A stretch of 64,000 nucleotides of DNA from Xylaria sp. FL1777 (lineage: Eukaryota > Ascomycota > Sordariomycetes > Xylariales > Xylariaceae), in assembly GCA_022578965.1 (NCBI GenBank), contig MU400506.1, positions 1,072,856 to 1,136,855 of the forward strand, written 5' to 3'. Below the pieces are notes generated by a model that made no database searches, had not been told where the DNA came from, and saw only the letters and a program-made list of their open reading frames with translations. Position 1 is the stretch's first letter; every line of letters starts with the position of its first letter. Positions 12,839 to 25,426 of this stretch are shown in pieces. Made by a program: the position numbers and the translations under genes.

Positions 12839-14250
12839 TGCATCAGCGCTTCCTCACATCATCCCTTGTCGCTCGTTCAAGCTCAACACAATCTTTGTAA
12901 CGTCACGTCGCATCATGCCGGGTATGCTTCACGCTGCATAGCTATTTGTCTGGCTATTGACCGGCTCATCAAGATTGCCTACAGTATACCTAGCCCTTAC
13001 AATTGGGACACACTCACCACCGCGTCAGCCCAGAAGCTGTCGCACCCCGGTCGCAACTTGCAAGACGAACAGTCTGGTGTGCAGATATTTGTCATTTCCC
13101 GGGCATCATAACATAATAGTGCAATAGGGCGGCGAAGGGAGAAAAGGACAGAAGTCGGAAAGTCAGGAGCGCAGCCGAGGCGTCTGCAGAGCCAAACCCA
13201 CAATAGGGACTGCCAGATACCGGTGCACTAAATCGCTCGCTCTCTTGCACAAGGTGTACGCAGTATATGTGCATGTAGGTATAGTACTTTCTCGTTGTCG
13301 TTGCTGTTACTGTTATTCGTCCGTCTGCGTGTCTTCCACCCAGCGCCTTTCCTCTGCACTGCTGCTCTGTTCGCATACGCATAATTCCTAGACGAGAGCG
13401 AGCCGTCGCCAATGATCATGGTAAGCGACCGGCCACTCCCGTCTCGTCATCCTACGAGCTGGCTAGCTTGCCGCGCCTAAATCACGATCTCGTCAAGTGT
13501 TGTCGTTCGCGAACCCATCAGGAACCGTTTGCACTAGACCCTTGTCTCAGGTGGCTCGGAGGATACAGCCAAAGAGGCCCTTGATCGGTCATACTTGGCG
13601 ATCCAACACACACGAATGGATGCATGTGCGCATGTACCGCAACTACACTAACCAAAGGCAAGGTACAGTACAGCAGCATGCTGCGGTGGTGTAGTATAGG
13701 TATTTCCTATCGTGAAGGCAGCCCTACAGCTACAGTATTGCTGTCTACATACGCATACTTACACTACACACATACTACACATACACTACACACACGCTAC
13801 AATGCTTAGAACCTGCCGTACACCAGACCAGACCTACACATGTATCCATAGGTGCGTTAATGGCCATTGGTGCATCGTCTACCCAATCAATGTACTATAC
13901 CATGTCTGCACCGCGTACTGCGTAGGTGCTGTAGGTCGGTAGGTAGGTATCGTCAGGTCATGCGGTACCGGTACACTACACCACACCGTATACCTGGCCA
14001 TGGCGATAGGTACCCGTATACTGTACCTAGCAGGCATCTCGTTGTACAGTACAGCACACATCCCTGGTCAATTTGGCCGGCACGTTCCACCCCTTCCACC
14101 CCTTCCAGCTTATTCTTCCACGGCCTATGCGTAGTGTACGTACTGCGTACAACCAACGTCTAGTGGCTGCGCGGCCGGGAAGCGAAGTAAGGGTGGGAAA
14201 GGAACGAGAATGAGGCCGAACAGGCAGGATACCTAATAAACCACTCACAA

Positions 14251-14290
14251 GAAAGAGAGAGAGAGAGAGAGAGACAGAGAGAGAGAGGAG
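14251..14290. repeat. GA dinucleotide microsatellite
   Basis: About 40 nt of GA repeats with one interrupting CA, located 0.7 kb upstream of the zinc-cluster gene start. Confidence 0.95.
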
Positions 14291-14748
14291 AGGCTGCTTG
14301 CTCGTCGTTGCTCTCGACAGATACGTACCACCTACCTACATACATACATTATGTACATACGCAGTACACCTACATGCCTACTCATGTATCGCTCCATGTA
14401 TCGCTCCATGCACGGGAGACAAGCTGGTACCACCCCCCCTCGCTGCACGAACGAACCATCCAAGCAGCCTCAAAGCTCCATTTTCCTTGAATTCCGTTGC
14501 AGCGTGCATTTATTTATTAGTCTCCGGCTGGGCGCTAGGACCAAAAGAGTAGCCAAGTGGCTAGACGGAGTCGATGCAAGAGCGAAAAAAACGCCCATTG
14601 CACCGACAGGTTGAGCTAACAGGAATCTCGGCCCAGGGTCGCGTCGAAACACCTCAAACATCGGACCACCACCACCATCGTTTTCTTACCTCTCTGCTGT
14701 TGCGGCGCTGTGTTTCCCCCTTGGGATCCCCTCCCCTGGCTCCCCTCG

Positions 14749-14779
14749 CGCGCACGCACGCACGCACGCACGCACGTAC
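14749..14779. repeat. GCAC tetranucleotide microsatellite
   Basis: Roughly seven tandem GCAC units in the leader region of the zinc-cluster gene. Confidence 0.95.
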
Positions 14780-14970
14780 GCTTGTCGCATAGCTAGCCAC
14801 CGGTCTAGGTACCGCACCGCTTGACCCGGGGTTCTAGGGCCTGTCCGGTCCAGTCCCTGGTCCGCTGCGGGCTTCGTTACCTTTTCGCAGCTGCTGCTGC
14901 TACCTCGATTCTGCGTGCCCCTGCTCAGATCGAGCCCCCGTAGTAGTTCCAATTTAAAATCAAATCAAAA

Positions 14971-17900
14971 ATGGCAGAGGCAGAGGAACAGCCACAGGCT
15001 CAACCTCAGCCTGAACCGGCCTCTGCCGTTGCTGAAGAACCAGCCCATGCCCTCCCACCACTACCGTCCAAGTCCAAGTCGTCGTCGTTGTGGCCAGAGC
15101 TTTCGTCACAGCACTCGTCACAAGCTTCCCCAGGACAGGAAAAATCCAGAGAGGCTCCGACCTGGGCTCCCACGCCGCCTGAGGCAGACACCAATGCCTC
15201 CCAACAGCAGGAGCGCATTCGTCCGTCCCCGAATCCTCAACCGCCCGATGCAGCTCGAGAGCCAGAAATAGGTCCCACACAAGAGCCGGAGAAGGAGCCA
15301 TCGCAAGAGAAGAAGGGACTGGAGGATCAGGGTCACCAACTACAACAGGATCACGTTTCGGATGGTCCGATCTCGACGTCGACGTCAACATCAACACCAC
15401 TTATCTCTTCGTCTGCCCTCGTGACGGAGGAGACCACTGTCGCTACTGACCAATCTAAAGCCTCTACAACTCGAACACCTCCGTTGACATCCACAGACCC
15501 AGGTGGCAACCCTCAGGACCAGCAGAAAGCGCAGGACGACCGGCAGGAGAAGAACGGCGCTACCACGCCCTCTGCCGAAATCATGTCGCATAACCCACCC
15601 CATATCCCAGGGACTCCTCGACAGCCTCTCCCTTATTCGACACCTTCAGCGTACGCAACGGGTGGAATGAGCAACACGCACTATGGTTATGCAAATACGG
15701 CCCCCCAGACACACGATCCCTATAGAGCGAGCTCTCATGCGACGACAAATAACACAATACCGCTGCCGAGTATGCGCACATTCGACCCGATGCAGCAGCA
15801 ATCCCAGCAGCAGCAACACATGGCTATGGCTATGCCCGTGTCGCCCGTGCCCCAAGTCCCAGGACAGCAGTCCTTGTATTATGGACCACAAGTTCCCATT
15901 GGCGGCATGGGAGGCCATCCGTATGCTAGCCTATCCCAAGATGCCATGGGTCAAAGATACGCTTTGCCTCCTGGTGGGCCGGGTGCGGTGCTGCAAGCTG
16001 GACGTCATAAGAAGGTAAGGAATGGCCGTCCTTCTATGTACCGTGTTCTATAATCCGGCCGGCCTAACCAGTGATCGTTTCGTCTGGCTATAGGAGATTA
16101 AGCGTCGAACCAAGACGGGCTGTTTAACATGTCGCAAACGGCGTATCAAGGTATGTGTCGATCATTCTCCTTACCTTCTTCATATGCATGGAGCGAAAGG
16201 GGTGCACCCCATTATGAAGATAACATGAGAGGGAGAGGGGAGAAGAGAGATGTGCAAAGTTCAGATTGGGCAAGTGCAGTCCGAGCAAGGAATGTTGATG
16301 TGCGGTGTTGTTGTGTCTGAAGTGTTCGCTACTCACTTTCGCTTGGGGTTTCGCTTGAGAATAGGCTGCTCGCGCTACTCGGAAGCGAGCGAGCCAAATC
16401 TAGCGAGCCCAGATCTAGCAACATGCGCCAACCCGTGGTCAGACAAAGCCATGGGAGGAAAAAAAAAAAAAAAAAAAAAAAAAAAGGCTCTACACTAGCC
16501 CCATATTGCGCCGAACCCTCATTCCTTGACCATATCAATGTCGATTGTCTAACCTAGCCCCATTTGGTGTTTCGTCATCCCTCTTACGACTGTACCTCCC
16601 CTCACCTTCTCCACACCCCAATTGAAGCTATCGACGACATCGTCTCCCTTCTGGTTGCATTGTTATTGGGGGACTACATTTCAACACACTCAACTCATAC
16701 CATATAAGTTGTGTCTCGTGCTCTAACAAATCGTGGTGCCTCTAGTGTGATGAACTGCATCCGACTTGCAAGAACTGTCAAAAGTCGAAGCGCGAATGCC
16801 TTGGTTACGATCCCATTTTTAAGAATCAGCAACAGAACCAGCAACAACAGCAACAGCAGTCACCACAGCAATCTCATCAATCTCAGCCAACCCAACAGCC
16901 ACATCACGCGACGAGCAACATCCACTCGGCGCAAAACTCGGCCACCCCAACTTCTGCTTCCTCTACATCTTCCATTCCTCACAGCGCACCTTCTGTATCT
17001 GCCTCTGCCCCTGCCTCCACCCCACTGACACCCTGCACCACTGCATCCTATACGACCGTGCCATCAGGAATTCCCAGTGCTGCCGCTCCGCCAGCGCCAG
17101 CCTACAGTCCAGGTCTAGCTTCTATAGGAAATTCAGTCTCGAACATCAAGAGCGAAGGCCATCCCTATCATACACTGGACCATTCTCTGGATAGTGTCCT
17201 GACAACCTCGAGTATGTCGACCTCCCATTTCCCAGCGACCACACCAGTCATTCCCCATGTTGTTGATTATAGAGCCAAAGGGCCACCGCACCTTAGAGGG
17301 GGCGGTCCCTCTTTCGTCCCTTTGCATTCAGCCTCCTCGCATACTGCGCAGTCGCCTTATATGGAACGAATCCCGGCTTACTCTGGTATTTCAGTACACA
17401 AAATGAAGGTCCAAGAGCTTGTCGCCATCGGAACTGCTTCCCCTCCACCTGCCGATGCTGCCTTGAGCCAAGAGAAGCTCCTCGAGGTTCAGGATCTATA
17501 CGAACAGGTCTATGCCCCAGGACTAGAGAAATTTTTCGAGACGGATTGGTACCTCAAGCCCTACGGGTCAAATGCTTTGGCGTCTAGCTCACGCGTTCAA
17601 GAAGTACTGGCAGCCTTTTTGCAGTCATTATCCACAACCACTACTAATGATGTTGCCGGGATGGCTTACTCGGCTAATCTTGAATTTCGTGTGGTTTGGG
17701 AGTTAGCCATCCTGGTATATTCAACTGAGTACAAGGTTGATATGTCACAACGCCTGCCACCCACTGATGATGGCAATGAGGCGCGCAACCGAGTAGCTGT
17801 CTTCGAGACTTTACTTGCAGGAGAATTTCTCGACCATAATCCACTTCGACCTCCTCTTGAGAACCCAGACAATGCCGCTTATCATCGAAACCGAGAGCTC

Positions 17901-18260
17901 AGGTTCTGGCATAGCCTGGCCGAATTTTTACTCATCAGAGACCAGCCCAACATGGATGTTACGCCTCGAAGAGATCTGATACTCGCGCAGCTCCGCGAGT
18001 TGCTTGATGGGAGGGAGAATCGCGATGTTTTATACTCGCTAACCGTTATTCGAGCCTTAACGCATAAGTTTCCCCCTGATTTCGAGAGTACACTCCCTCC
18101 GCATCTAGACGAGAGCGACCCGAAGAGCAAGCTCGCTGTAGCTCGGAAGTTTATTCAAGACGAGGCACGCGTCACCGGGGGCACAACCAACGTCGTCCGA
18201 CGTTTCTCCGAACTCGGTGTTAGAGCTTTCATCAACCCTGCATACAATATTGCTCGATAA
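14971..18260 (+). CDS. Zn(II)2Cys6 fungal transcription factor with long N-terminal disordered region
   Basis: Exons 14971-16014, 16094-16150 and 16746-18260 give 871 residues, all junctions phase 0. It is a sequence-specific nuclear regulator of unknown target genes. Seen: residues 1-345 are low-complexity (Pro/Gln/Ser/Thr-rich, with QQQ tracts); a zinc cluster lies at about residues 358-385 with spacing C-X2-C-X6-C-X6-C-X2-C-X6-C, preceded by basic KRRTKTG; then a Gln/Ser/Pro-rich linker and a conserved helical C-terminal domain (from about residue 560) ending RAFINPAYNIAR. The second intron (595 nt, A27 tract inside) splits the cluster between its second and third cysteines. The C-terminal region looks like a conserved Pezizomycotina regulator, possibly Moc3-related, but I do not recognise the orthologue firmly. 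The long upstream repeat-rich region suggests complex control. Confidence 0.87.
16459..16485. repeat. A27 homopolymer inside an intron
   Basis: An uninterrupted run of 27 A on the plus strand within the 595-nt second intron of the zinc-cluster gene. Confidence 0.95.
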
Positions 18261-20046
18261 TAAGAGAAACCCACTATTGCAGCTGGCCGCAACCACTTTG
18301 TAGTAATATTTTCTTAGTCAATTGTTGCCTGTAACCTGGCCATGCTGCGGTAGTGGGTAAGTTCTCTACTAGATTTCACATCACTTCTGCCACGGTTTCA
18401 CTGTTGAGTATGGCGGTTATCTGCTGTTCGCCTAGACTGGGCATTATAGACACTGGCCAAAAGGGATAGGAGACCTTGAATCTGAAGAGGTTACGATGGC
18501 AGGAGGCTCGGATGATTTGGGTTTATGCGTCGGCGTTACGGCAGGTCATAAAAGGAGCCAGGAATTGTTTTCGGCCATGTTCAGATATGATGTACGATTA
18601 GCATCGGAGATTGTTATGATCCGCCCTCATTGTATTGGAGGCGACACGATAATGTGTTCAGGACGAGTATTTTGGCACACTACGACAACTGTTCAGCACC
18701 AGCCGGGAAGTGGGACGGTAGCACTGTGCCGTGCGGTCGAGTTGCATGGATTGTAAGCGGCTTGACTCGTCTCTTTAGCACCAGCGCAGTGTCAAAGAGA
18801 CTTTGTGTCAATCACAAATCTGAAAAAGTCATACAAAATTACTCGGTGTAGCCAGTGACGATGCTATGTATCCAGCGAACACCTACAAGTCGATAATGGA
18901 TAACTATATGAGTATCATTGTGTTTCTTGATTCGAGTTCTACCCTTCCGGCAAGCAGCCCGATCAGGGCGAAGGATTGGAATTTGTACACGTGTGACGAT
19001 GTACATAACATGCCACTCGCTTGCATCTCAAATGGAATTCTTGGAGTCAAGGAAGCCACCTAAAAAAAGGAACTAGAAACCCGTCGATGTAACCAGAATC
19101 ATGACCCGGATCTTTCCAAGCACTTTGTCATTCCAAAAACGATAGCGGGGCGAACCATTGATTCTGGACCACTACAAATAAAAACTTGCTCATCTCTTAC
19201 TACTATTATTGTTCATGGGGAGGATTAGAAGCTATCGCTATTGGCAGGGGGACAAGCTACGCTTTCTCTTCCCAGTGTAACTCGAAGGGCTCCTCTCGAG
19301 ACGCGTAAAGAATTAAAGAAAACAACACGGTGCATGTCATATGCAATTTGTATGACTGTCAGATTTCGCTACGTTCCTATACGTTCCTTACCTACCTACG
19401 TAGCTTTGCGAACTAAGCTCTAATTAATTCATTGAATCTACGTTGACTCTCTAAATGTTTTTGTCTATGCTAAGGACTAAGCAATATATAATGCCAAGCT
19501 AATCGAGAGATATAGATTTCTATACTTTTAGTATACACTATCTCCACGATACTTACTATATATACTATTATGACGAATAGGTAACATTCTATCACTTTTT
19601 CTCTATAGATAATTACGGGGACAACCTTCCATGCTTCCACCAGCTTCCTATATATGTACCTACTTGATACGGTACGGGATTTCTATAGAGCAGCTCTCCG
19701 ACGGCCACAATCATGACCTACCTTAGTCTACCTAAGCTCTGCCTGTGATGGAACTCAAAGAGAATCCCAAACAGGAAACTAATAAAGAAGGGGGACAAGG
19801 CCCCAGTTTGCAAGACCACAAGTACGTACCACCCCGCGACGTCCAATCCGACGCGCCTAGCTATCCGTTTTCTGCTCAGCTTCTCGATCACCACTTCTTT
19901 TCCTCTCCTCCCGCATCACGAGAGCAAATCAGTCGTCAACGGTTGAGCCTGGTGGCTGGGACTTGGCGCATATGCACCGGAATGCAGACCGACCTTGATT
20001 TCCGGCTTCCGGCACAAAGTACGGGTACGGAAAAGAAAACATGTCT

Positions 20047-20073
20047 AAAAAAAAAAAAAAAAAAAAAAAAAAA
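20047..20073. repeat. A27 homopolymer
   Basis: A second uninterrupted 27-A run on the plus strand, in intergenic DNA. Confidence 0.95.
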
Positions 20074-20201
20074 GTTCACGACTACGAACTTCAGAGGATC
20101 AAAGGAGGAAGACATATCTACCCAGTTTAGATCTCACACTGTCTCAAAAAAATTTTTCTGTTTTCCCTCCCGTACCGGACTGCGAGTTTCGTCTCAGCTA
20201 T

Positions 20202-20231
20202 CATGTATGTATGTATGTATGTATGTATGTA
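20202..20231. repeat. ATGT tetranucleotide microsatellite
   Basis: About seven tandem ATGT units; a shorter cousin lies at 22856-22876. Confidence 0.95.
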
Positions 20232-20733
20232 CTAATGATCCGCCATTGCTGAACCGCGATCGTTTTCTTTCTGGTTCTTGGAGCTACCCATCTACTACTA
20301 CCCATCCACCTACACCTGAAGAGAAGCTGAAAAAAAAAAAGAAGGATAAAACGTACCTACAGCACAGCTGCGACAGGTCTGGCGAATAATTGGGTTTTAT
20401 TCTATTTTATCACGTTCCTTTTTTTTTTTCTCCCCCTTTCTTTCCCCTAACAGGACAGGCATAAGCAAACACCTATGTAGAGTTAGACCGGTCTGACAGG
20501 TGTTTATTTCCTTCTCAATCCCTGACCTGTCAAGCTACATTACATACTACCGGGCTGGCTAGTCTTTCCTTTGCCCCCTTCTTACTGCGTATGTGAAAGA
20601 AAACGGGAAACGCCATCTCTTACCACCCCTCCTCCCTTCTTTATCCCCCCCCCCTTCCCCCTGCTTTGCCAGTTAACGAGTTTATTTTCTTTTGGACGTG
20701 TCAAAGGTTTTCTGCATGCATGTTCGTCACGCA

Positions 20734-20762
20734 TGTCTGTCTGCCTGTCTGTCTGTCTGTCT
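20734..20762. repeat. GTCT tetranucleotide microsatellite
   Basis: Tandem GTCT units with one GCCT variant. Confidence 0.9.
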
Positions 20763-22855
20763 ATTTGCGGCTACCACGCAGCTGCTGCTGATAAGGGACA
20801 TAATTAAACTGTCCCAGAAAGTAGTACTTCTCCCTCTGCAGCCGTGATAGGAAACACGACATGAAGACCACACAGTCGACTCTCGTACATGACTGGGGAA
20901 CCGAGCCGGAGGTATCTTGCAGAGATGGAACGCGATACAGATTAAAGTTGTCGACACTTACTGGAGAGCGATTAGGCCTAGACGCTGCTGTGTACCCATC
21001 AAGGTTTGATTTAGGCATCATGTGAGGTTGACTGAGTAAGGGGATGAGGACGAATACATCATCTACCTATGAGACGAGTCTTTTGCAATTAATAGCTACT
21101 AATTGGTTACATGGCCCCCCTCTATATTGTGGAGAGGATGTTTGTTTGAAGGTGGCCCGGTCATACTTGCTTTTGTCTGTGTTCTCGTCTAGCAACGCCT
21201 CTTCCAGCCTCGTAGGACAGTACCTGTGATGTGGCAACGATGGATGGGAATAACGTTATCGTCAACCAGGTTTCGAAAAAGGTGGTTTCTTGTCATCTAA
21301 CAATTATCTGCCTGCATACCTAGATACATAATTACTATTAGACGTAACATTCTGGTCCTGTTTCGTTTTCGTTTCTACTACGATCAACTACATGTATGTC
21401 AAACAACGTAGTAGTAATTTCACGCTGCGAGTTTAGTAGACTAACTAACTAAATACCTAGTTTGGCGCTATTGACGCCTACAATGTGTGAATCCATCGAT
21501 ATCGCCCTCTACATCTATGCTAGAATAAGGTGTTACAAGACGGATGGAAGGATTCCTTACGGCGTGGCTGTCTAAGTAGTAAGCAGGGCTTGACAGTTGT
21601 CAATTCCTCCAAGGGCGTGCCACGGCATTTACACATGGTGTAGTTGCCGAAACCGCTATAGGCTATAGCAACATTCTTAGAAAACCTGGTGATAGGGGGA
21701 GGGGGGGAAACATTAACACCAATCATGATCATATTTACTACATTTTGACTCATAAGGATCTCGAGGGTCGTTAATGGATCAGATAGTTTCATCACAAAGC
21801 GAGATCTCTGCGTCTAGATGCCCTCATGGGACTGCGTCACCAAATATTGCCATAATGTAGATGTTAGCTATTTCTATAAGCGGATTTACAAAGCTGATTT
21901 TTTTCCCATGGTCTTGTTTTTGAGCAAACCACTCGAAATAATTGACATCAGGCTCATAAGAAAAACACTTTGCAAGCTTATCAAGTTTAACAAGCGTGAA
22001 CTAGGAAACATGTTCACTATTCCTAAGCACCCACGCAACTCTCGTAGCAATCTTCTGTAGATACTAACTCAAGTAGGCAATTCAATCTTCTTAACCATCA
22101 CATTCTCGCGTAGTTGGCGTTCCCACCTTTCCCCGTCCACACATGTAGTATTTACTAGGACTATCACATGTAATACATTCGCCTCGTAACTTACCAAGGG
22201 GCTTGACATGAAACGAGAGCAGTAGTACAACGAGATACATGACTTCAGCACCGATGGATTGCTAGCACGTCAATATCAACACCCTACAGGGTGAACTCTG
22301 GATAGATAAGGAGTGTAACGTATCCAGAAGCACGGCTTAGCTGGAAACCAAGTTATGTATATTGTAAATATACATGTTACCCAAAGAGCCTAGAATTACA
22401 CGCCAGAGAATCCTGCAAGTAATATCCAAAAACTCTCTTTCCTCTGATCGTCACATGAAACCGGAAGGATATACCAGTGAGAACAAGTTGCCCCCGAATG
22501 TATATATGCAGAGAGCTTTGGCAACGAGAGGGAGTTTAACGAGCACACACCAGTAGCATTGAGGCTGGTGAATATGATAGTCGAACAAATCCCTCATAAC
22601 TATAAACAGAAAATATTCCTATGAGAGCAACAGCGTCTTTATTTCCGTAACAATGCCATTTCGTATAAAACAATGAAGGAGTCTTGTATACTGCTAGCAG
22701 AAGAAAATACGAGATTTCTCGCAACCACAAATATTCTATACCCATACTTTTAATTCCATAGCGAGATCATGCATGTTCCTCTAAGCTCTAGGAATAGTGA
22801 AGGCATCATGTATGAATATTCCTTGCTGCTAAGACTCTGCGAGCCAAGCATAAGT

Positions 22856-22876
22856 GTATGTATGTATGTATGTATG
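22856..22876. repeat. TATG tetranucleotide microsatellite
   Basis: Five tandem units in the gene-free spacer. Confidence 0.9.
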
Positions 22877-23959
22877 AATTTTCTTATAGTCGCACCAATG
22901 GTCTAGACACTCCTGTATTCCAGTCATTGGATATATACATCCATACGTATCATTGCTTCTGGAAGTGGTGTCACACCACCAGTACCAGTAGTCTGAACTT
23001 ACTCTATCTGAACTTACTCTATCTAACTAACCTAAATCTAACCCAAGTCCTCATCCCACCCACGAGACCATTGCCTACTAATTCTGAAACCATCATATGT
23101 GAGGGGATACATCCTTGTAATGGCTACTGATTCTTCCCTATGAAAGAAGAGTATCTCGACGAACAAAGGATGGTCCCCCCCCGGCTGAATTCGATAATTT
23201 GCAGTAGATGACTAGAAGAAGGACACAAGCCATAATGGTAGAGTCAGGTGGTGTTTGTACTTCTTGGTAGCTGATAGACATTTGTTGTTGCGCGAAGGTC
23301 TCTAGAATACCTTCATGAACTTGTGCCTGCCATATACAGAAGTCTCTTTGTCGTATAGCATATCCATTATAGGTAAGGAAGGCTAAACCTTGAAGTTGGG
23401 ATCTAGCGACGATGAAGATTAGTTTAAAGATCTCGGTCTTCTAAGGTGAAAGTATAATATAAGATGAACACGTAATCCCTAGAGTTATCTGCTTCTGGAG
23501 GATAGTAGGACTATTAGAAAAGAAATTATAGATTCACCGAGGGATAGGAGTGGGCAGCTACGATACCACAAGGAGAACATGAGGTTGATCAATATGCCCA
23601 TCACATTACAAGGATTGTATAACTTCTCATCAAAGCCAAACAGTTGCTTCAATTCTATTGGGTTCCGGTTGACGGAGCCCTATATACAGCTATTTCCGTA
23701 GTAGCTGTCGGTATCTGGTGACACAAATTCTGGGTGTCTACAGAAAATATCAAACGCTGAGGGGAATCATGCATTATAATAGCCAACGCCTTTTGTTGAA
23801 AAGTATGACCGGCCAACCCCTTGTAACCTTTTTAGCCCCCCAGTCCAAATTTATGATACCCGTGCCAGTTGATGCCTCATACTTATGCTTGTTGAAACAG
23901 AAAACACCTTTGTGCACCTGGCAAAGGCCAAGTACAACAAATTATTATGTACATTTAGT

Positions 23960-24830
23960 TTAGTATCGGTAGCTAATAGCTTATTAGTAATGTCCGAGTA
24001 TAAGGTTGGAATATTAGGATGGAGGTAAACTTACTGGTCGGCCTTGAAAGGTCCCTCGGTAGGTATGCTGAGGTACTCAGCCTGGACGTCAGTGAGCTTG
24101 GTGAGCTCGGCATTGACGTGAGCTAAGTGCAGGGCAGCCACCTCCTCGTCAAGGATCTTAGGGAGGACATAGACGCCAACAGGGAGCTTCTCTGTCTTGG
24201 CAAACGCAACATATTTCTTGCCGAAAGCAATATCCTCAGCCTTGTACAACATAATCTGAGCAAGGACTTGGTTGCTGAAGGAGCAGGACATGACGAAAGA
24301 AGAGTGGCCAGTAGCACAGCCCAGGTTGACGAGACGACCCTCGGCTAGGAGGATGATGTGGCGGCCGCTGGGCATGAGGAAGCGGTCAACCTGTGGCTTG
24401 ATATTCTGGACGCTCTTGGCGTTCGCCTTCAACCAAGCAACATCAATCTCAATGTCGAAATGGCCAATGTCTAATAATGAGTCAGTTTATTACAATTTTC
24501 CCGATACGAACTGTCAGTTACTTACTGCAAATAATAGCATCGTTGGGCATGGCCTCGAAGTGGCGCCCAACAAGAATATCACGGCAACCAGTGGTGGTGA
24601 CAAAGATCTGACCTTGGGGAGCGGCCTTCTCCATGGTGGTGACCTGGAAGCCAGCCATAGCGGCCTGTAGGGCGTTGATGGGGTCAACCTCTGTGATGAG
24701 GACGCGGGCACCCATACCCTGCAGAGCCAGAGCACAACCCTTGCCGACGTCGCCGAAGCCGGCGACGACGGCGATCTTACCAGCAATCATGACATCGGTG
24801 GCGCGCTTGATACCGTCGATCAGAGACTCA

Positions 24831-24865
<35 letters not shown>

Positions 24866-25426
24866 AACACTGTCGTTGACATTGATAGCGGGGACCAAAA
24901 GCTTCTTCTCCTTCATCATACGGTAAAGGTGGTGGACACCAGTTGTCGTCTCCTCAGAGACGCCATAGCAGTCCTTAAGCATCTCGGGGTATTTGCTGTG
25001 AACAAGGGAAGTCAAGTCACCACCGTCGTCGAGGATGAGGTTGAGCTTCTTGCCATCCTTGAAGGCAAGCAGCTGCTGCTCGAGGCACCAGTTGTACTCT
25101 TCCTCGGTCTCGCCTTTCCAGGCAAAGACAGGAACACCGGCAGCAGCAATGGCGGCGGCAGCGTGGTCTTGTGTCGAGAAGATGTTGCAAGAGGTCCAAG
25201 TGACTTCGGCACCGAGAGCGGTCAAAGTCTCGATCAGGACAGCGGTCTGAATGGTCATGTGAAGGCAGCCAGCGATGCGGGCACCGGCAAGAGGCTGGTC
25301 GTCAGCGTACTTCTTGCGGATGGACATCAAACCAGGCATCTCATTCTCAGCGAGCTCAATCTCCTTGCGGCCGAAGGCGGCAAGGGACAGGTCAGCGACC
25401 TTGAATTTAGATGCTGGGGCAGCCAT
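23960..25426 (-). CDS. SAH1: Adenosylhomocysteinase (S-adenosyl-L-homocysteine hydrolase)
   Basis: Exons on the minus strand 25426-24526, 24470-24035 and a terminal 13-nt exon 23972-23960 give exactly 449 residues, the yeast length. The enzyme reversibly cleaves S-adenosylhomocysteine to adenosine and homocysteine with bound NAD, removing the product inhibitor of methyltransferases. Seen: NAD-binding GFGDVGKG (residues 223-230), [10 protein letters not shown], substrate-site block [11 protein letters not shown], and [13 protein letters not shown]. The last complete codon of exon 2 is followed by CA and a donor GTAAGT; splicing 62 nt, with an ACTAAT branch site, adds the codons for HYRY and a stop, the conserved family C-terminus. 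Without this exon the protein would end DQ. The chosen start gives [10 protein letters not shown]; an upstream in-frame extension to 25498 is probably a 5' UTR intron (GTGAGT...ACACAG). Strong codon bias suggests high expression. Confidence 0.97.

Larger units (their letters stand above)
9161..14970. other. 5.8 kb gene-free, repeat-rich spacer upstream of the zinc-cluster gene
   Basis: No frame resembles a known protein; the longest (9555-10004, 149 codons) has no recognisable family. The right half holds TACACTAC repeats, GA and GCAC microsatellites and six copies of TACTGCGTA/TACGCAGTA (11400, 12655, 13257, 13916, 14141, 14358). An ATG followed by a good donor (GTAAGCG) near 13413-13422 could mark a 5' UTR exon of the downstream gene, but no acceptor could be fixed. 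The region is best read as a long promoter and leader plus decayed DNA. Confidence 0.45.
18261..23959. other. 5.7 kb gene-free spacer with microsatellites
   Basis: Lies between convergent genes (zinc-cluster factor and adenosylhomocysteinase) and includes both 3' UTRs. It holds an A27 run, ATGT, GTCT and TATG repeats and one TACTGCGTA (20583). The 214-codon frame at 19745-20389 runs straight through poly-A and ATGT repeats and is not a plausible protein. Confidence 0.5.

Noticed and set aside
19745..20389. 214-codon plus-strand frame
   Set aside because: Runs through A27 and ATGT repeats, giving poly-Lys and repeated Met-Tyr-Val-Cys; composition is that of simple repeats.
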